The translations under genes and the position numbers were made by a program. A stretch of 64,000 nt of DNA, taken from assembly GCF_003233845.1 (NCBI RefSeq), contig NZ_QKRB01000006.1, positions 124,001-188,000 of the forward strand, read 5' to 3'. The notes under the pieces are model-generated. The model was not told the origin of the DNA. It saw nothing but the letters and a program-made list of their open reading frames with translations, and made no database searches. This DNA is from Paenibacillus sambharensis. GTDB taxonomy: Bacteria > Bacillota > Bacilli > Paenibacillales > Paenibacillaceae. Shown piece after piece: positions 26,961 through 37,200 of this stretch. How positions within the stretch are numbered: position 1 is the stretch's first letter; each line of letters opens with the position of its first letter.

Positions 26961-28670
26961 ATGACAAATACTGTTGATGTGCAAAAGAGATATCAGGCTT
27001 GGCTTGAGGACTCGCTGATCGATGAGGCGACCAAGGAGGAGCTGCGCGGCATAAGCGCGGACGAGAAGGAGATCGCAGACCGCTTCTATAAAGATCTGGC
27101 GTTTGGCACAGGCGGACTGCGGGGCGTAATGGGCGCGGGAACGAACCGCATGAACGCCTATACGGTTGGCAAGGCAACGCAGGGACTGGCTAACTGGCTC
27201 TTAAGCCGCAATGAGAAGCCTTCGGTTGTCATTGCGCACGACTCCCGTAATAATTCGCCGGAATTCACACTGGTTGCAGCAGAGGTTCTGGCGGCGAACG
27301 GCATTACAACGTATCTGTGGCCGAGCCTGCGCCCGACGCCTCAGCTGTCGTTCGCGGTACGCGCGCTTGGAGCAAGCAGCGGCATCGTGGTCACGGCCAG
27401 CCATAACCCGCCGGAGTACAATGGCTACAAAGCATACGGTCCGGACGGCTGCCAGCTTGTACCGGCAGATGCCGAGCAGGTAATCGCCCATATCGGTAAA
27501 GTGGAGTCCTTCGCCGACGTCCGCCGCATGAGCCGTGAGGACGCGGAAGCAGCCGGACTGATCCGCTGGCTGGGTGAGAAGGAAGATCAGGCATACATAG
27601 ATGCGGTAACAGCGGAAAGCTTGAATCCTGGACTGCTGAAGGGCGGAGCAGGCGATGCGCTGAGCGTTATTTTCACTCCATTGCACGGTTCGGGCAATGT
27701 TCCGGTTCGGAATGTTTTGAAGCAGGCTGGATTCGGGAATGTCCAGGTAGTTAGTGAGCAGGAGCAGCCGGACGGGTATTTCTCCACGGTCAAGTCGCCG
27801 AACCCGGAAGAGCGCGAAGCCTTTACTATTGCGATGGAGCTGGCGAAGAAGACGGAAGCCGACATCATTATTGGTACTGACCCTGATGCGGACCGCATGG
27901 GCGCTGTTGTGAAGAACAATGATGGCGAGTATGTCGTCTTGTCCGGCAACCAGTCGGGTGCGCTTATGGTTTACTATGTGCTGAGCCAGCTGAAGGAGCA
28001 GGGCAGGCTGCCAGCGAACGGGGTAGTCGTGAAGACGATTGTAACAAGTGAGATGGGCGCGGACATCGCCCGCCATTTTGGCGTGGATGTTGTGAATACG
28101 CTGACCGGCTTCAAATATATCGGGGAGAAAATGACCGGCTACGAGCAAACAGGCGAGAAGACATTCCTGTTCGGCTACGAGGAGAGCTACGGCTATCTGG
28201 CTGGAACCTATGCCCGTGACAAGGACGCTGTCATTGCTTCCATGCTGATCTGTGAGGCAGCGGCTTACTATAAGAGCCATGGGAAGACCTTGTATGAGGT
28301 GCTGCAAGAGCTGTATGCCCAGTTCGGCACCTACCTGGAGCAACTGGAGTCCAGAACGCTGAAAGGGATGGACGGCGTCGCGCAGATCGCTGCCATTATG
28401 GAAGACTGGCGGAGCAACCCGCCTGCCGAGGTGGCAGGCGTTAAGGTTGCAAAGGTGCTTGACTACCTGCCTGGCATCGACGGTCTCCCGCCCGAGAATG
28501 TGCTGAAATACATGCTGGAGGACGGGTCGTGGTTCTGCCTGCGTCCTTCGGGAACTGAGCCGAAGATTAAGGTTTATTTTGCTGTCAGGGGTACGACGCA
28601 GGAGGAAGCTTCCGCCGCAATCTCTAAGCTGACAAGTGAAGTCATGGCGCGGGTAGATAACAGAGGTTAA
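26961..28670 (+). CDS. pgcA: Alpha-phosphoglucomutase / phospho-sugar mutase
   Basis: Interconverts glucose-1-phosphate and glucose-6-phosphate, giving precursors for wall glycopolymers and glycolipids. 569 aa, close to B. subtilis PgcA. Catalytic phosphoserine Ser147 in VTASHNPPEYNGYK, metal loop GTDPDADRMG, sugar loop FGYEESYGY and phosphate-binding RPSGTEPKIK are all present. ATG 26961 follows AAGGAG by 9-10 nt; an in-frame start at 26919 lacks a site. Followed within 12 nt by the surface-polymer genes, so it may be cotranscribed with them. Confidence 0.95.
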   Translation: MTNTVDVQKRYQAWLEDSLIDEATKEELRGISADEKEIADRFYKDLAFGTGGLRGVMGAGTNRMNAYTVGKATQGLANWLLSRNEKPSVVIAHDSRNNSPEFTLVAAEVLAANGITTYLWPSLRPTPQLSFAVRALGASSGIVVTASHNPPEYNGYKAYGPDGCQLVPADAEQVIAHIGKVESFADVRRMSREDAEAAGLIRWLGEKEDQAYIDAVTAESLNPGLLKGGAGDALSVIFTPLHGSGNVPVRNVLKQAGFGNVQVVSEQEQPDGYFSTVKSPNPEEREAFTIAMELAKKTEADIIIGTDPDADRMGAVVKNNDGEYVVLSGNQSGALMVYYVLSQLKEQGRLPANGVVVKTIVTSEMGADIARHFGVDVVNTLTGFKYIGEKMTGYEQTGEKTFLFGYEESYGYLAGTYARDKDAVIASMLICEAAAYYKSHGKTLYEVLQELYAQFGTYLEQLESRTLKGMDGVAQIAAIMEDWRSNPPAEVAGVKVAKVLDYLPGIDGLPPENVLKYMLEDGSWFCLRPSGTEPKIKVYFAVRGTTQEEASAAISKLTSEVMARVDNRG

Positions 28671-28682
28671 GGAGTGGACAGC

Positions 28683-30812
28683 TTGTTTCAAATGTTGAAA
28701 AATTGGAACCGCAGGGCGCGGACGCTGCTCTGGGGGCTCACCATACTGGGTGTGCTCGCAGCGCTGCCGATTGGCTTCTCCCGTCATGAGATGGAGCAGA
28801 CCAGCAATCAGGTGGAGTATGTTTTTAACTACCGGGATCTTCTGCTAATCTCGAATTATCAAGCCAGGCCGCAGGAATTTGTAAGTGAGCAGCTGGCGAA
28901 GCTTAAGGAAGCCGGCTTCACAACGCTTGCGGTATTTGAGAGCACGCTGGAGGAGCTGGTCTGGAGCGGAAGACTGACGGTGTATAATTCCGCTCAGCAG
29001 GCTCTGTTGAATGGAAAGACGGCTCCGCTGGGCGAGAATTTCACGTATATTCTGTTCGCTGACGCTGATGCGGAGGCGGCTTATGCTCCGATGATCCGGT
29101 CTGCCTTCGAGAAGGCAGGCATTCCTGCCCGGGAGTGGTCGTTCGGGGAGCGTCCGGGCCTCTTGCTGGAGACACCGGTAGAGGATTCCTCACTGCGCTC
29201 CATGCAGCCGGACCCAGTTGCGATTGCCAAGATCCGCGAGGCCGGGTTCCATGTGCTTCCCCGTCTGTCGGACCGGATCAGGCCTTACGATCCGGAAGAG
29301 ATGAATCGGCTTCTCCAGTCTTATGCAGATCAGGGGATAACGAGGGTTCTGTTTGATGGTGATAAGGTTACCGGTTATACGGATCAGGCAGACAAGAAGA
29401 GCCTGACTCATTTCGGTGAGCTGCTGAAGCAGCATAATATCGGGCTTGTCCGTATCGAAAATCTTAAAAATCCGCAGAGCGGCATGAATAAATTGGCGTA
29501 TGTGACGGATTATAACATTGTGCGTCTTTATTCTCTGTCCGGCTCAGATGCGGCGGCAATGACGCCGGAAGCCATTATTGACCGCTTCAAGCTGGCGGCC
29601 AAGGACCGGAATATTCGAATGTTCTATATGAATGCTTCACCTGTCAGAAGCTTGGACAAAGGCGGTATTACCCATCCAATGGATAACCTGTACCTGGCCA
29701 TTGGCGGTGACGCGGAGAAGAAGGGTGCAGTAGAGCAGCTTGCTGAGGTCGGCTTTGAGCCGGGGCAGGCTCAGCCGTTTGACTACGAATATCCAGCATG
29801 GCACAAGGTGCTGCGGGCAATTGTGGCGCTCGGCGCGATTGCCATCATTGCTCTGCTGATCGGCGTGTTCATTCCGATGCTTACGCTGCCGTCTTTTATC
29901 CTTGGATTAATCGGCAGTGCGGGATTATATGTAGTGTCGACTTCCCTTCTTGAGCAGGCGCTGGCGCTTGGCGCCTCGATTGCGGCACCTACCTTAGGGG
30001 TCATATGGGCGCTTAGCCGGGTTCGTTCACACACGGAAGGCAACCGCCGTATTGTTGGCGGTACATGGGAAGAGCAGCCATCACAGGCAGGCGACAACAG
30101 CGACCGGCTCTTCGGCGGCCGCTGGCTGTTCGACGCTCCGCCGTTTGGCAAGCGGCTCGTATCGGCCATCAGCTTGTATATTCTAACTGCGGTGATCTCC
30201 CTACTGGGAGCGGCTTATGTATTCGGACTGCTGAACAATATCACCTACAGTCTTGTGCTTGAGCAGTTCAGGGGCGTAAGCCTGCTGCATCTTGCACCAA
30301 TCGGCCTGACGGCATTGTATGTCTTCTTGTATACCGGGCATTCGGTTAAGGACAACCTGCGCAAGCTGCTCGGGCTAAACATTACCGTTCTGATGGTTGC
30401 TGTTGCAGCCGTATTGGGTGTGGTAGGCATGTACTACCTCTCCCGTACTGGAAATGCGGGTCAAGTATCCAGCATCGAGCTGGTGTTCCGCAACCTGCTG
30501 GAGGAGACCTTCGGTGTACGGCCGCGCAATAAGGAATTTATGCTCGCGCATCCGTTATTCCTGCTGGGCCTGTTCCTGTCGCTTCGATACAGGGCTGCCT
30601 GGGTATTGATGATTGTAGCCTCCATCGGACAGCTGTCCATGGTCGATACCTTTGCACATATCCACACACCGATTGTCATTTCCTTGATCCGTGTACTGCT
30701 GGGTCTTGGTCTTGGCGGGATAATCGGCCTGCTGCTGATCGCGGCATGGCAGCTGGCGGAAGGAGTATGGAAGGCATGGGCACCCAAGTTCAAGGCAGGA
30801 CGTACCGGCTAG
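28683..30812 (+). CDS. DUF5693 family polytopic membrane protein
   Basis: 709 aa from TTG 28683 (AAGGAG 8 nt upstream; a GTG at 28674 overlaps that site). One N-terminal helix (~12-32), a soluble external domain to ~365, then about eight helices to the C-terminus. The soluble part has a polysaccharide-deacetylase/TIM-like feel (repeated xLARxxDRI, YxDQGITRVLFDG) but I cannot name catalytic residues. Its 3' end overlaps the start of csaB, so it is coupled to it. In Bacillus anthracis csaB is preceded by another membrane protein (csaA); a role in exporting or modifying the wall polymer is inference from context. Confidence 0.8.
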   Translation: MFQMLKNWNRRARTLLWGLTILGVLAALPIGFSRHEMEQTSNQVEYVFNYRDLLLISNYQARPQEFVSEQLAKLKEAGFTTLAVFESTLEELVWSGRLTVYNSAQQALLNGKTAPLGENFTYILFADADAEAAYAPMIRSAFEKAGIPAREWSFGERPGLLLETPVEDSSLRSMQPDPVAIAKIREAGFHVLPRLSDRIRPYDPEEMNRLLQSYADQGITRVLFDGDKVTGYTDQADKKSLTHFGELLKQHNIGLVRIENLKNPQSGMNKLAYVTDYNIVRLYSLSGSDAAAMTPEAIIDRFKLAAKDRNIRMFYMNASPVRSLDKGGITHPMDNLYLAIGGDAEKKGAVEQLAEVGFEPGQAQPFDYEYPAWHKVLRAIVALGAIAIIALLIGVFIPMLTLPSFILGLIGSAGLYVVSTSLLEQALALGASIAAPTLGVIWALSRVRSHTEGNRRIVGGTWEEQPSQAGDNSDRLFGGRWLFDAPPFGKRLVSAISLYILTAVISLLGAAYVFGLLNNITYSLVLEQFRGVSLLHLAPIGLTALYVFLYTGHSVKDNLRKLLGLNITVLMVAVAAVLGVVGMYYLSRTGNAGQVSSIELVFRNLLEETFGVRPRNKEFMLAHPLFLLGLFLSLRYRAAWVLMIVASIGQLSMVDTFAHIHTPIVISLIRVLLGLGLGGIIGLLLIAAWQLAEGVWKAWAPKFKAGRTG

Positions 30813-31933
30813 TTATATCCGGTTATTACGGGTTTCGCAATAGCGGCGATGAGGCCGTGCTGAAATCCATTCTTAATGCGCTGTCTGAAGCGCAAGAGGA
30901 AGCGGGCATCCAGATCGCGCCGGTTGTGCTCTCTTGCGATCCATCCTGGACGAAAGAGATGTATGGGGTGGAAGCCGCTCATAGGATGCGCCCTGCTGAT
31001 GTTCTGGGGGCAATTCGGAGCAGTGACGGACTGATCAGCGGCGGCGGCAGCCTGCTCCAGGATGCTACGAGCGCCAAGACCATCCCTTACTATACGGGGA
31101 TTATCAAGCTTGCTCAGATGCTGGGCAAACTGACATTTATTTATTCGCAGGGCATTGGTCCGGTAAACAGAGGCTGGATGAATCCCCTAATCCGAAGTGT
31201 TATGAAGAAATCCAGCTATATATCAGTACGTGATGAAGCGTCCGCCGGACTGCTGGCAGACATCGGTGTAGACCGGAACAGAATCGAAGTCGTGCCCGAC
31301 CCCGTAATGGGATTGCCGCTGGTAGCAGGGGCTCAGACTGGCGGCAGCGGCGCTCGGACAGCTGAGCCTGCCGGTGAACGGCTTCCGGTAGTCGGGGTTT
31401 CGCTTCGATACTGGCGCAAGGACTATGCGGATTTGACGCGGGCTGCCTCAGCGCTTGCAATGCTGGCAAGACAGCAGCCGGTCAGGCTGCGGTTTCTGCC
31501 CTTTCATACACCGGATGACGCGATGGCTTCTGAATTCGTCATGGAGAGGCTGGGAGCGATTGGCGGCAGTACAGCTGAGCTGGCGACCCCAGGAGAGGAT
31601 CCTCAGCAGATGCTGCTTGAAGTCAGCCGCTGCGATGTGCTCTTCGGGATGCGGCTGCACGCGCTCATCTACGCAGCCAATCAGCAGGTTCCGATGCTGG
31701 GGCTGTCGTACGATCCGAAGATCGACAGCTTCCTGAAGCGGCTTGGCCTGCAGCCGATCGGTTCGACCGATGCACTTGATGAGCAGGCATTCGCAGATGC
31801 GGCGGGAGAGCTGCTCGCGCCTGGCGGTGCGGCTGCCTGGAGGGATAAGCATCGGGATGCAATCCTGAAGCTGAAGGCTGAAGCTCAGGTGCCCGCGAAA
31901 CAAATCGCGGATTTCCTGCGTCAGTACAAATAG
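30776..31933 (+). CDS. csaB: Polysaccharide pyruvyl transferase CsaB
   Basis: Adds ketal-linked pyruvate to the ManNAc of secondary cell-wall polymer, the mark recognised by SLH domains. 385 aa, pyruvyl-transferase family (PF04230). Recognised: VISGYYGFRNSGDEA at the N-terminus, SGGGSLLQDATS, and the C-terminal MRLHALIYA and GLSYDPKIDSF. ATG 30776 has GGAAGGAG 10 nt upstream; two earlier in-frame ATGs (30746, 30767) are badly placed for that site. Overlaps the DUF5693 gene by 37 nt. Four SLH proteins in this window are its probable beneficiaries. Confidence 0.93.
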   Translation: MGTQVQGRTYRLVISGYYGFRNSGDEAVLKSILNALSEAQEEAGIQIAPVVLSCDPSWTKEMYGVEAAHRMRPADVLGAIRSSDGLISGGGSLLQDATSAKTIPYYTGIIKLAQMLGKLTFIYSQGIGPVNRGWMNPLIRSVMKKSSYISVRDEASAGLLADIGVDRNRIEVVPDPVMGLPLVAGAQTGGSGARTAEPAGERLPVVGVSLRYWRKDYADLTRAASALAMLARQQPVRLRFLPFHTPDDAMASEFVMERLGAIGGSTAELATPGEDPQQMLLEVSRCDVLFGMRLHALIYAANQQVPMLGLSYDPKIDSFLKRLGLQPIGSTDALDEQAFADAAGELLAPGGAAAWRDKHRDAILKLKAEAQVPAKQIADFLRQYK

Positions 31934-31949
31934 AGGTGACTACCGTTAC

Positions 31950-32801
31950 ATGAGTTCAAATACAGATCGCAAGTCACAAGAACATACGAATGAAACGAGC
32001 AACCAGGACACGGCTTCGCTGCCGCAGCGGCCTAATAGCGGGGCGAGATCCTATCCCACGGTCAGTATCTTTGGCCTGCCATTCTCGAAGATGGACATGC
32101 AGGAGACCGTAAACTATCTGAGCGATGTGATCCACCTTAGAGTGCCTACACAGGTGATTACCGGCAATCCGATCATGGTTATGGCAGGCCTGGAGGATCC
32201 GGATTATTACCGCGTGATGGAAGAGGCGGAGTTAATTGTCCCGGACGGGGCGGGCGTAGTATGGGCTTCCGGATATGTCGGCCAGCCGGTGAAGGAGCGT
32301 GTGGCAGGCTTTGATCTGATGCACCGGCTTCTGGAGACAGGCGAGAAGCATCGCTGGTCTGTTTTTTTGCTGGGGACGACGCAGGAGACGATAGAAGAGT
32401 CTGCAGAACGGTTAAAGCAATTATATCCGCTTATCCGGTTTGTGGGCGCAAGGAATGGCTTCTTCGGGCCAGGTGAGGATGCCGAGGTCATTGAAGAAAT
32501 CCGGAGAGCGAATCCGGATATGCTCTTCGTAGCCCGGGCTCTGAATAACCAAGAGCCATGGATAGGACGCTACAAGCATGAGCTTGGCGTTCCAGTCATG
32601 ATGGGTGTCGGAGGCAGCTTCGATATAATTGCAGGCAAGCTGAAGCGCGCCCCGGTGCTGTTCCAGAAGCTGCGGCTGGAGTGGTTCTATCGTCTGCTGC
32701 AGCAGCCAAGCAGGTACAAAAGGATGCTTGTATTGCCGAAATTTATGCTCAAAGTCGTCCGAGAGAAAGAAAACGTAACAAAACGCCGCCCAACTCCGTG
32801 A
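31950..32801 (+). CDS. tagA: WecG/TagA/CpsF family glycosyltransferase (GT26)
   Basis: Cytoplasmic membrane-bound transferase adding ManNAc to undecaprenyl-PP-GlcNAc, the second step of a wall polymer. 283 aa with a ~35-residue hydrophilic Gln/Asn-rich N-terminal extension. GT26 marks: VITGNPIMVMAGLEDPDY, IVPDGAGVVWAS, GTTQETIEESAERL and PVMMGVGGSFDIIAGK. The C-terminal basic helix, LRLEWFYRLLQQPSRYKRM, is the usual membrane anchor. 16 nt after csaB, so part of that operon. Confidence 0.93.
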   Translation: MSSNTDRKSQEHTNETSNQDTASLPQRPNSGARSYPTVSIFGLPFSKMDMQETVNYLSDVIHLRVPTQVITGNPIMVMAGLEDPDYYRVMEEAELIVPDGAGVVWASGYVGQPVKERVAGFDLMHRLLETGEKHRWSVFLLGTTQETIEESAERLKQLYPLIRFVGARNGFFGPGEDAEVIEEIRRANPDMLFVARALNNQEPWIGRYKHELGVPVMMGVGGSFDIIAGKLKRAPVLFQKLRLEWFYRLLQQPSRYKRMLVLPKFMLKVVREKENVTKRRPTP

Positions 32802-32842
32802 ATATTTCATGAAAACCGTGAAAATCGCCTTAAAACGGAGTT
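32792..32842 (+). repeat. Inverted repeat over the tagA stop and tagO -35
   Basis: AACTCCGT (32792-32799) and ACGGAGTT (32835-32842), perfect 8-bp arms 35 nt apart. The left arm overlaps the last tagA codons; the right arm touches the proposed -35 of tagO. Two short repeats of CCGTGAA lie within. Confidence 0.45.
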
Positions 32843-32870
32843 GGAGATTATTTTTCGATCGGAGTATAAT
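32841..32870 (+). promoter_or_regulatory. Probable promoter of tagO
   Basis: TTGGAG (32841-32846), 18-nt spacer, TATAAT (32865-32870). Perfect -10, half-consensus -35. Start expected near 32877, 27 nt before the ATG. Confidence 0.5.
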
Positions 32871-32903
32871 TCTATCCGGTAGAAAAAAAGGGGAGTTGTC
32901 GAG

Positions 32904-34040
32904 ATGCCAGAGGGCGTTTATTATGTCACAGGTTTTGTCATTGCACTAATTATTGCGTTAGTCATGACCCCGTTAGTCAAGAAGTTAGCATTTAAAGTAG
33001 GGGCCATTGATAAGCCTAACGCGCGCAAAGTCCATACCCGGATTATGCCAAGACTTGGCGGGCTGGCAATTTATGCGGCCTTTGTGGCGGCGTTCCTGCT
33101 TCTCTATCCATTCCTGCCGGATGGTTTATTGAACCGCTATGACATGAACCTCATCAAGGGTATGCTGATCGGCGGCACGATCATTGTCCTGCTTGGCGGA
33201 CTAGATGACCGGTTCGAGCTGTCAGCGAAGGTGAAGCTGCTGGGGCAGATTGCCGCAGCATGTGTTGTCGTATTCGGTTTTGACGTGAAAATTAATCTCT
33301 TGAACATACCTTTCGGTGCCTCGATGCAGCCGATTGCTGAATGGATTGCTATTCCGCTTACGATCTTCTGGATAGTCGGTGTGACGAACGCCATTAATCT
33401 GATTGACGGCCTGGATGGCCTTGCAGCCGGTGTATCGGCCATTGCGATCGGTACCATTCTTGTAATGGCTGTCCTGATGGGTTTTGAGCCGGTTATTCTG
33501 CTGAGCACTTTGCTGCTTGGCGGTATCCTGGGCTTCCTGGTGTTTAATTTCCATCCAGCCAAGATTTTCATGGGGGATTCAGGTTCATTATTCCTAGGCT
33601 TCAGTCTCGCTACCCTGTCGATGCTTGGCTTCAAGCAGGTTACAATCGTGTCCTTCGTGACGCCGCTTCTTATTATCGGCGTACCGCTGTCGGACACCTT
33701 CTTTGCAATCGTTCGCCGTATGGTTCAGCGCAAGCCGATCTTTGCGCCCGACAAGGGCCATCTGCATCACTGTCTGCGGGAGCTCGGCTACAGCCATCGC
33801 AAGACGGTCCTTATCATCTATGGTATTGCTGCTTTCTTTGGTGCGTGCGCCATTGTCCAGGCGGCTGTCGTGCAGTCTCCGGCAGCCAACTGGGTGACCT
33901 TTGCCGTAATTGCTATCCTGCTGTTCGTGATGCAGATTGGCGCCGAGCTGATTGGACTCGTGGATAAGTCCAGACGGCCAGTGCTGAATATGCTGCAGCG
34001 GCTTCGCTTGAAGACCGAGACCGATTCGAATACGAAATAA
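32904..34040 (+). CDS. tagO: Undecaprenyl-phosphate GlcNAc-1-phosphate transferase (TagO/WecA)
   Basis: Starts wall-polymer synthesis by moving GlcNAc-1-P from UDP-GlcNAc to undecaprenyl phosphate. 378 aa, about eleven helices. Family marks: RKVHTRIMPRLGGLAIY, LLGGLDDRFELSAKVKLLGQ (acidic pair), NAINLIDGLDGLAAGVSAI, MGDSGSLFLGF and the HLHH loop in KGHLHHCLRELGYSH. GGGGAG precedes ATG 32904. The lipid-linked GlcNAc it makes is the acceptor for TagA, encoded next door. A terminator follows at once. Confidence 0.95.
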   Translation: MPEGVYYVTGFVIALIIALVMTPLVKKLAFKVGAIDKPNARKVHTRIMPRLGGLAIYAAFVAAFLLLYPFLPDGLLNRYDMNLIKGMLIGGTIIVLLGGLDDRFELSAKVKLLGQIAAACVVVFGFDVKINLLNIPFGASMQPIAEWIAIPLTIFWIVGVTNAINLIDGLDGLAAGVSAIAIGTILVMAVLMGFEPVILLSTLLLGGILGFLVFNFHPAKIFMGDSGSLFLGFSLATLSMLGFKQVTIVSFVTPLLIIGVPLSDTFFAIVRRMVQRKPIFAPDKGHLHHCLRELGYSHRKTVLIIYGIAAFFGACAIVQAAVVQSPAANWVTFAVIAILLFVMQIGAELIGLVDKSRRPVLNMLQRLRLKTETDSNTK

Positions 34041-34066
34041 GCCTGAACGGCACTCTACAAAAGGTA

Positions 34067-34104
34067 AAAGACTCCATTCCCTCTGGAAATGGAGTCTTTT
34101 TTAT
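34067..34104 (+). terminator. Rho-independent terminator after tagO
   Basis: AAAGACTCCATT (34067-34078) pairs with AATGGAGTCTTT (34088-34099) and runs into a T tract up to 34102. Confidence 0.88.
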
Positions 34105-34125
34105 GTCAAAAAACTGCCGCAAACC

Positions 34126-34153
34126 TAAAGTTTGCCGAACAGATGGCCGATAT
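34126..34153 (+). promoter_or_regulatory. Sigma-D-like promoter of the 34201 SLH gene
   Basis: TAAAGTTT (34126-34133) and a perfect GCCGATAT (34146-34153). The TAAA to -10 spacing is 16 nt, one more than consensus. Start expected near 34161, 40 nt before the GTG. It lies between the tagO terminator and the gene, so it has no other obvious client. Confidence 0.62.
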
Positions 34154-34200
34154 TAACGGTACGAACAGAAAAACCGTAAGACAATCGGAGGAGGCTAAAC

Positions 34201-37200
34201 GTGTTTAAGAAATTCAGTATCATGTTAGTAATCGTCGCAATGGCCCTCCAAATGGTGCCATATACAGGTACCTCGGAGGTATCAGCTTCTACAGGTAATT
34301 TCTCGTTTAACGGGATTAGCACGAATCAGAGTTCACCTACAATTGTAACGGAAGAGAGGGTTACCTTAACAGGTTCAATCAGCAATGTGGATCCAAATTC
34401 AATTACTTATGATGTTATTCAGTTGATCAATGGAGAGAAGGCTGCTTCCAGAGAGAACTTGACAAGCAATGTTTATGTGAATGGTTTTAATATACAAGTC
34501 TTTAACGTTCAGTTGTTCCCTGGTATAAACCAGATCACATTTAAGGGGAATCAGGGCGGAGGACAAGTTAGCAGTTCATTTTACATTGACTTTAGAAATG
34601 GCCCGGTTTTTTCCGATCTAGTAGCTAGTTTGTATGGAAACAATTTTCCGTTGAACGAAACAGGCACAACAGTTGTTCACTCGACCCAAACCAATGGGCT
34701 GAATCAGGCGGACATCAGCATTACAGGTAAAGCGATGAATGCGCAGCAGGTTACCGTTATTGTTAACGGCAGCAGCAAAACATATTCGGTTAATACTTCT
34801 AACGGATATACATTTGCAGCTTCGCCAATCACCCTCAGACAGGGTAAAAACCTAGTGACCATACGGGTATTCAATTCAACACAAACTGTTGAAACAACAC
34901 GTGAGATAGCGTTCTACAACGGCAATGTAACCTTCTTCGATGTAAATATTAGCGAGGATGGTACGACTAATTCTGAGGCGCTCGAATACAGTCCAACGCT
35001 TTTGGTAACTGATATTAGTAAGGTAAAGGTTACGGGTAAAGTTATTGTTCCGAGCGGCCGACGCGACACGAACAATGACAACGTTCTTGATCCTGTGCCG
35101 TTCCCTACGATAACGGATGGGATTGATATTAGGTACGATCTTTCACCTAAACCGGGCACTACTCATACGTACGCAGGGACTTTCAAGTCTTCAAACTTGC
35201 CCACTGGTAACCCTCAGGCGACAGATACATTCTTTGTGTATGAATTCACTAAAAGTCTTGGAGCAGCGGATATCACTGAACCCTTGACTTACAACAAGTT
35301 GTATTCTCTGAGTCTTCAAGCACCGAACGAAGCTAAGATGGCCCTGTTTGAAGGGGTAAGTGGTCTTTCTTTTACATTGAAGGCTGCGAACGCACCGTAT
35401 ATCCATCAGATTAATTATCTCCAAGGGTATAAAGCAGGCGGAACATTTAATGGTCTGAGTGCAGCTCCGTTAAATGGTTCAAACCAATTTGGCATGCCGA
35501 TTGCTATCGAAGTGTTGGTAGGAAATCCTGGCGATACTAGTGGCACCAACAGGCCGACGGTCAGTGTTGATGAGATTACAAATATAAGTGGTTTAACAAG
35601 AAGAAGTACTGACACAACTAAAACTTATGAAATAATATTGGAAGATGGTGCCTCTGGTCTTGTGAGCAGAACGATTAATGGCACACCGCGAACTTTTTAC
35701 AGAGCAATCCTTATAGCGAAGAAGTTGCCATTTGAAGGAACACAAACCCTTAACTTTAGTCTGAATGGAACAATTGGTGCTGGAACTGCTACGACCACCC
35801 TTCTGTTCGGCCCCTTCGTTGCCTTCAATAAAGTATTTGATTTGATGAATCTGTCTGTCGATACAACAGTAGTTGAGGGAACAAGAATGACAACAATTAT
35901 GACCCAATTGGACTCATTCGCGGGACGTCTGGAGAACGTTAATGATATTAGCGAAATCCGCTATGTCGCAGAAAATGGAAAGGCTCAAACGGTTTTCCTG
36001 TACATTAACAATACTCTCGTACCATTAGTACAGGGGAAAATGGTTCAAGGCCAGCCAACGGCTGAGAATACAACAAAACAAGATTTCTTAGTTCCTGCTG
36101 CAGCACAGAAAACGGCTTTCGATGCCTTATTCAATGGAGAAAATGAAATTCGCTTTGTCTTCCAAGGTGCCAAGAGTTCGTATGAGAAAAAACTCAAGTT
36201 ATATTTAGTTCCTAACAACTTGCCTGAAATACCGGCAAAGGATACTATGGGGGTATTTCCCTATAGTCCAAATTTGACTGATCCTACACCAAATGATCCG
36301 GAGTTTCCGCAGAGTGGAAGTATATATACTACAAAGCGGGAGACGATGAACCTTTTTGGTACGTTTGATTTTATTGATCTAGGCACTGGGAAATCGAGTG
36401 TTGAAGGAAAATTGAATGGTATGGATACTGCTTCCAAAGAGAAGTATATCCTGGAGATTGTCAGTACCAGCAAGGGCGGGAATTTCAAATGGGATCTGAC
36501 TAAACGTCTTGAAGTATTCCATAGTACCGATACAACGGTCCCGCCGTTTGTCCTAAATGTGAGCAATGATGTTCCAGGTTTAAGAGTTCGTTATGATATG
36601 AAAGACCAAACGTTCTCCTTCATTCTGCCTGACCAAAAGTTGAATGCAGACGGCAGTTCTAGCGTGTATAACATCTATGTGTATAACTCAGGCAAAACAG
36701 GCCCGCGTGCAAGTTATCGTATTGAGGTTGACCCGATCGCGCTGCCTTACGAACTGGTACGTCCGCTCGCAGGCAAGCGAATCGTCAATAAGAACTTTGT
36801 TGAAGTTATCATAAGCGCAAGCGGTGCAGAATCTGTTGAAGTGAACAAGCTTAAGGCTGAACAAGTTAACAATCTGGATATTGACGGAGACACAGTGCCC
36901 GACTATCCAAAAGCATTCCGTGTTACGGTGGATAAGCTGAAGGTCGGCACGAATAAGATTTCATTCACCATTACCAGCGGTACAGATAAGGTAACGGATT
37001 CATTTGAAGTCGTATATGCACCTACGAGCATACCTGGTGCACAATTCCTGGAACCAATGAAAAATTCGCATAAAGTATTTGACGGTGCGGTTAACCTGAC
37101 ATTCGCCAAAGGTACCACATTGGTTCGCCGTGATTATAATGTACCCCAAGAGTTCAAGAACCAGGTATATACGAATCACAAGATTTTATTTGGTATTGCA

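Noticed and set aside
27201-28787. 528-codon open frame on the minus strand
   Set aside because: Lies wholly over pgcA, whose motifs are intact; Arg/His/Gln-rich translation typical of antisense, no ribosome site.
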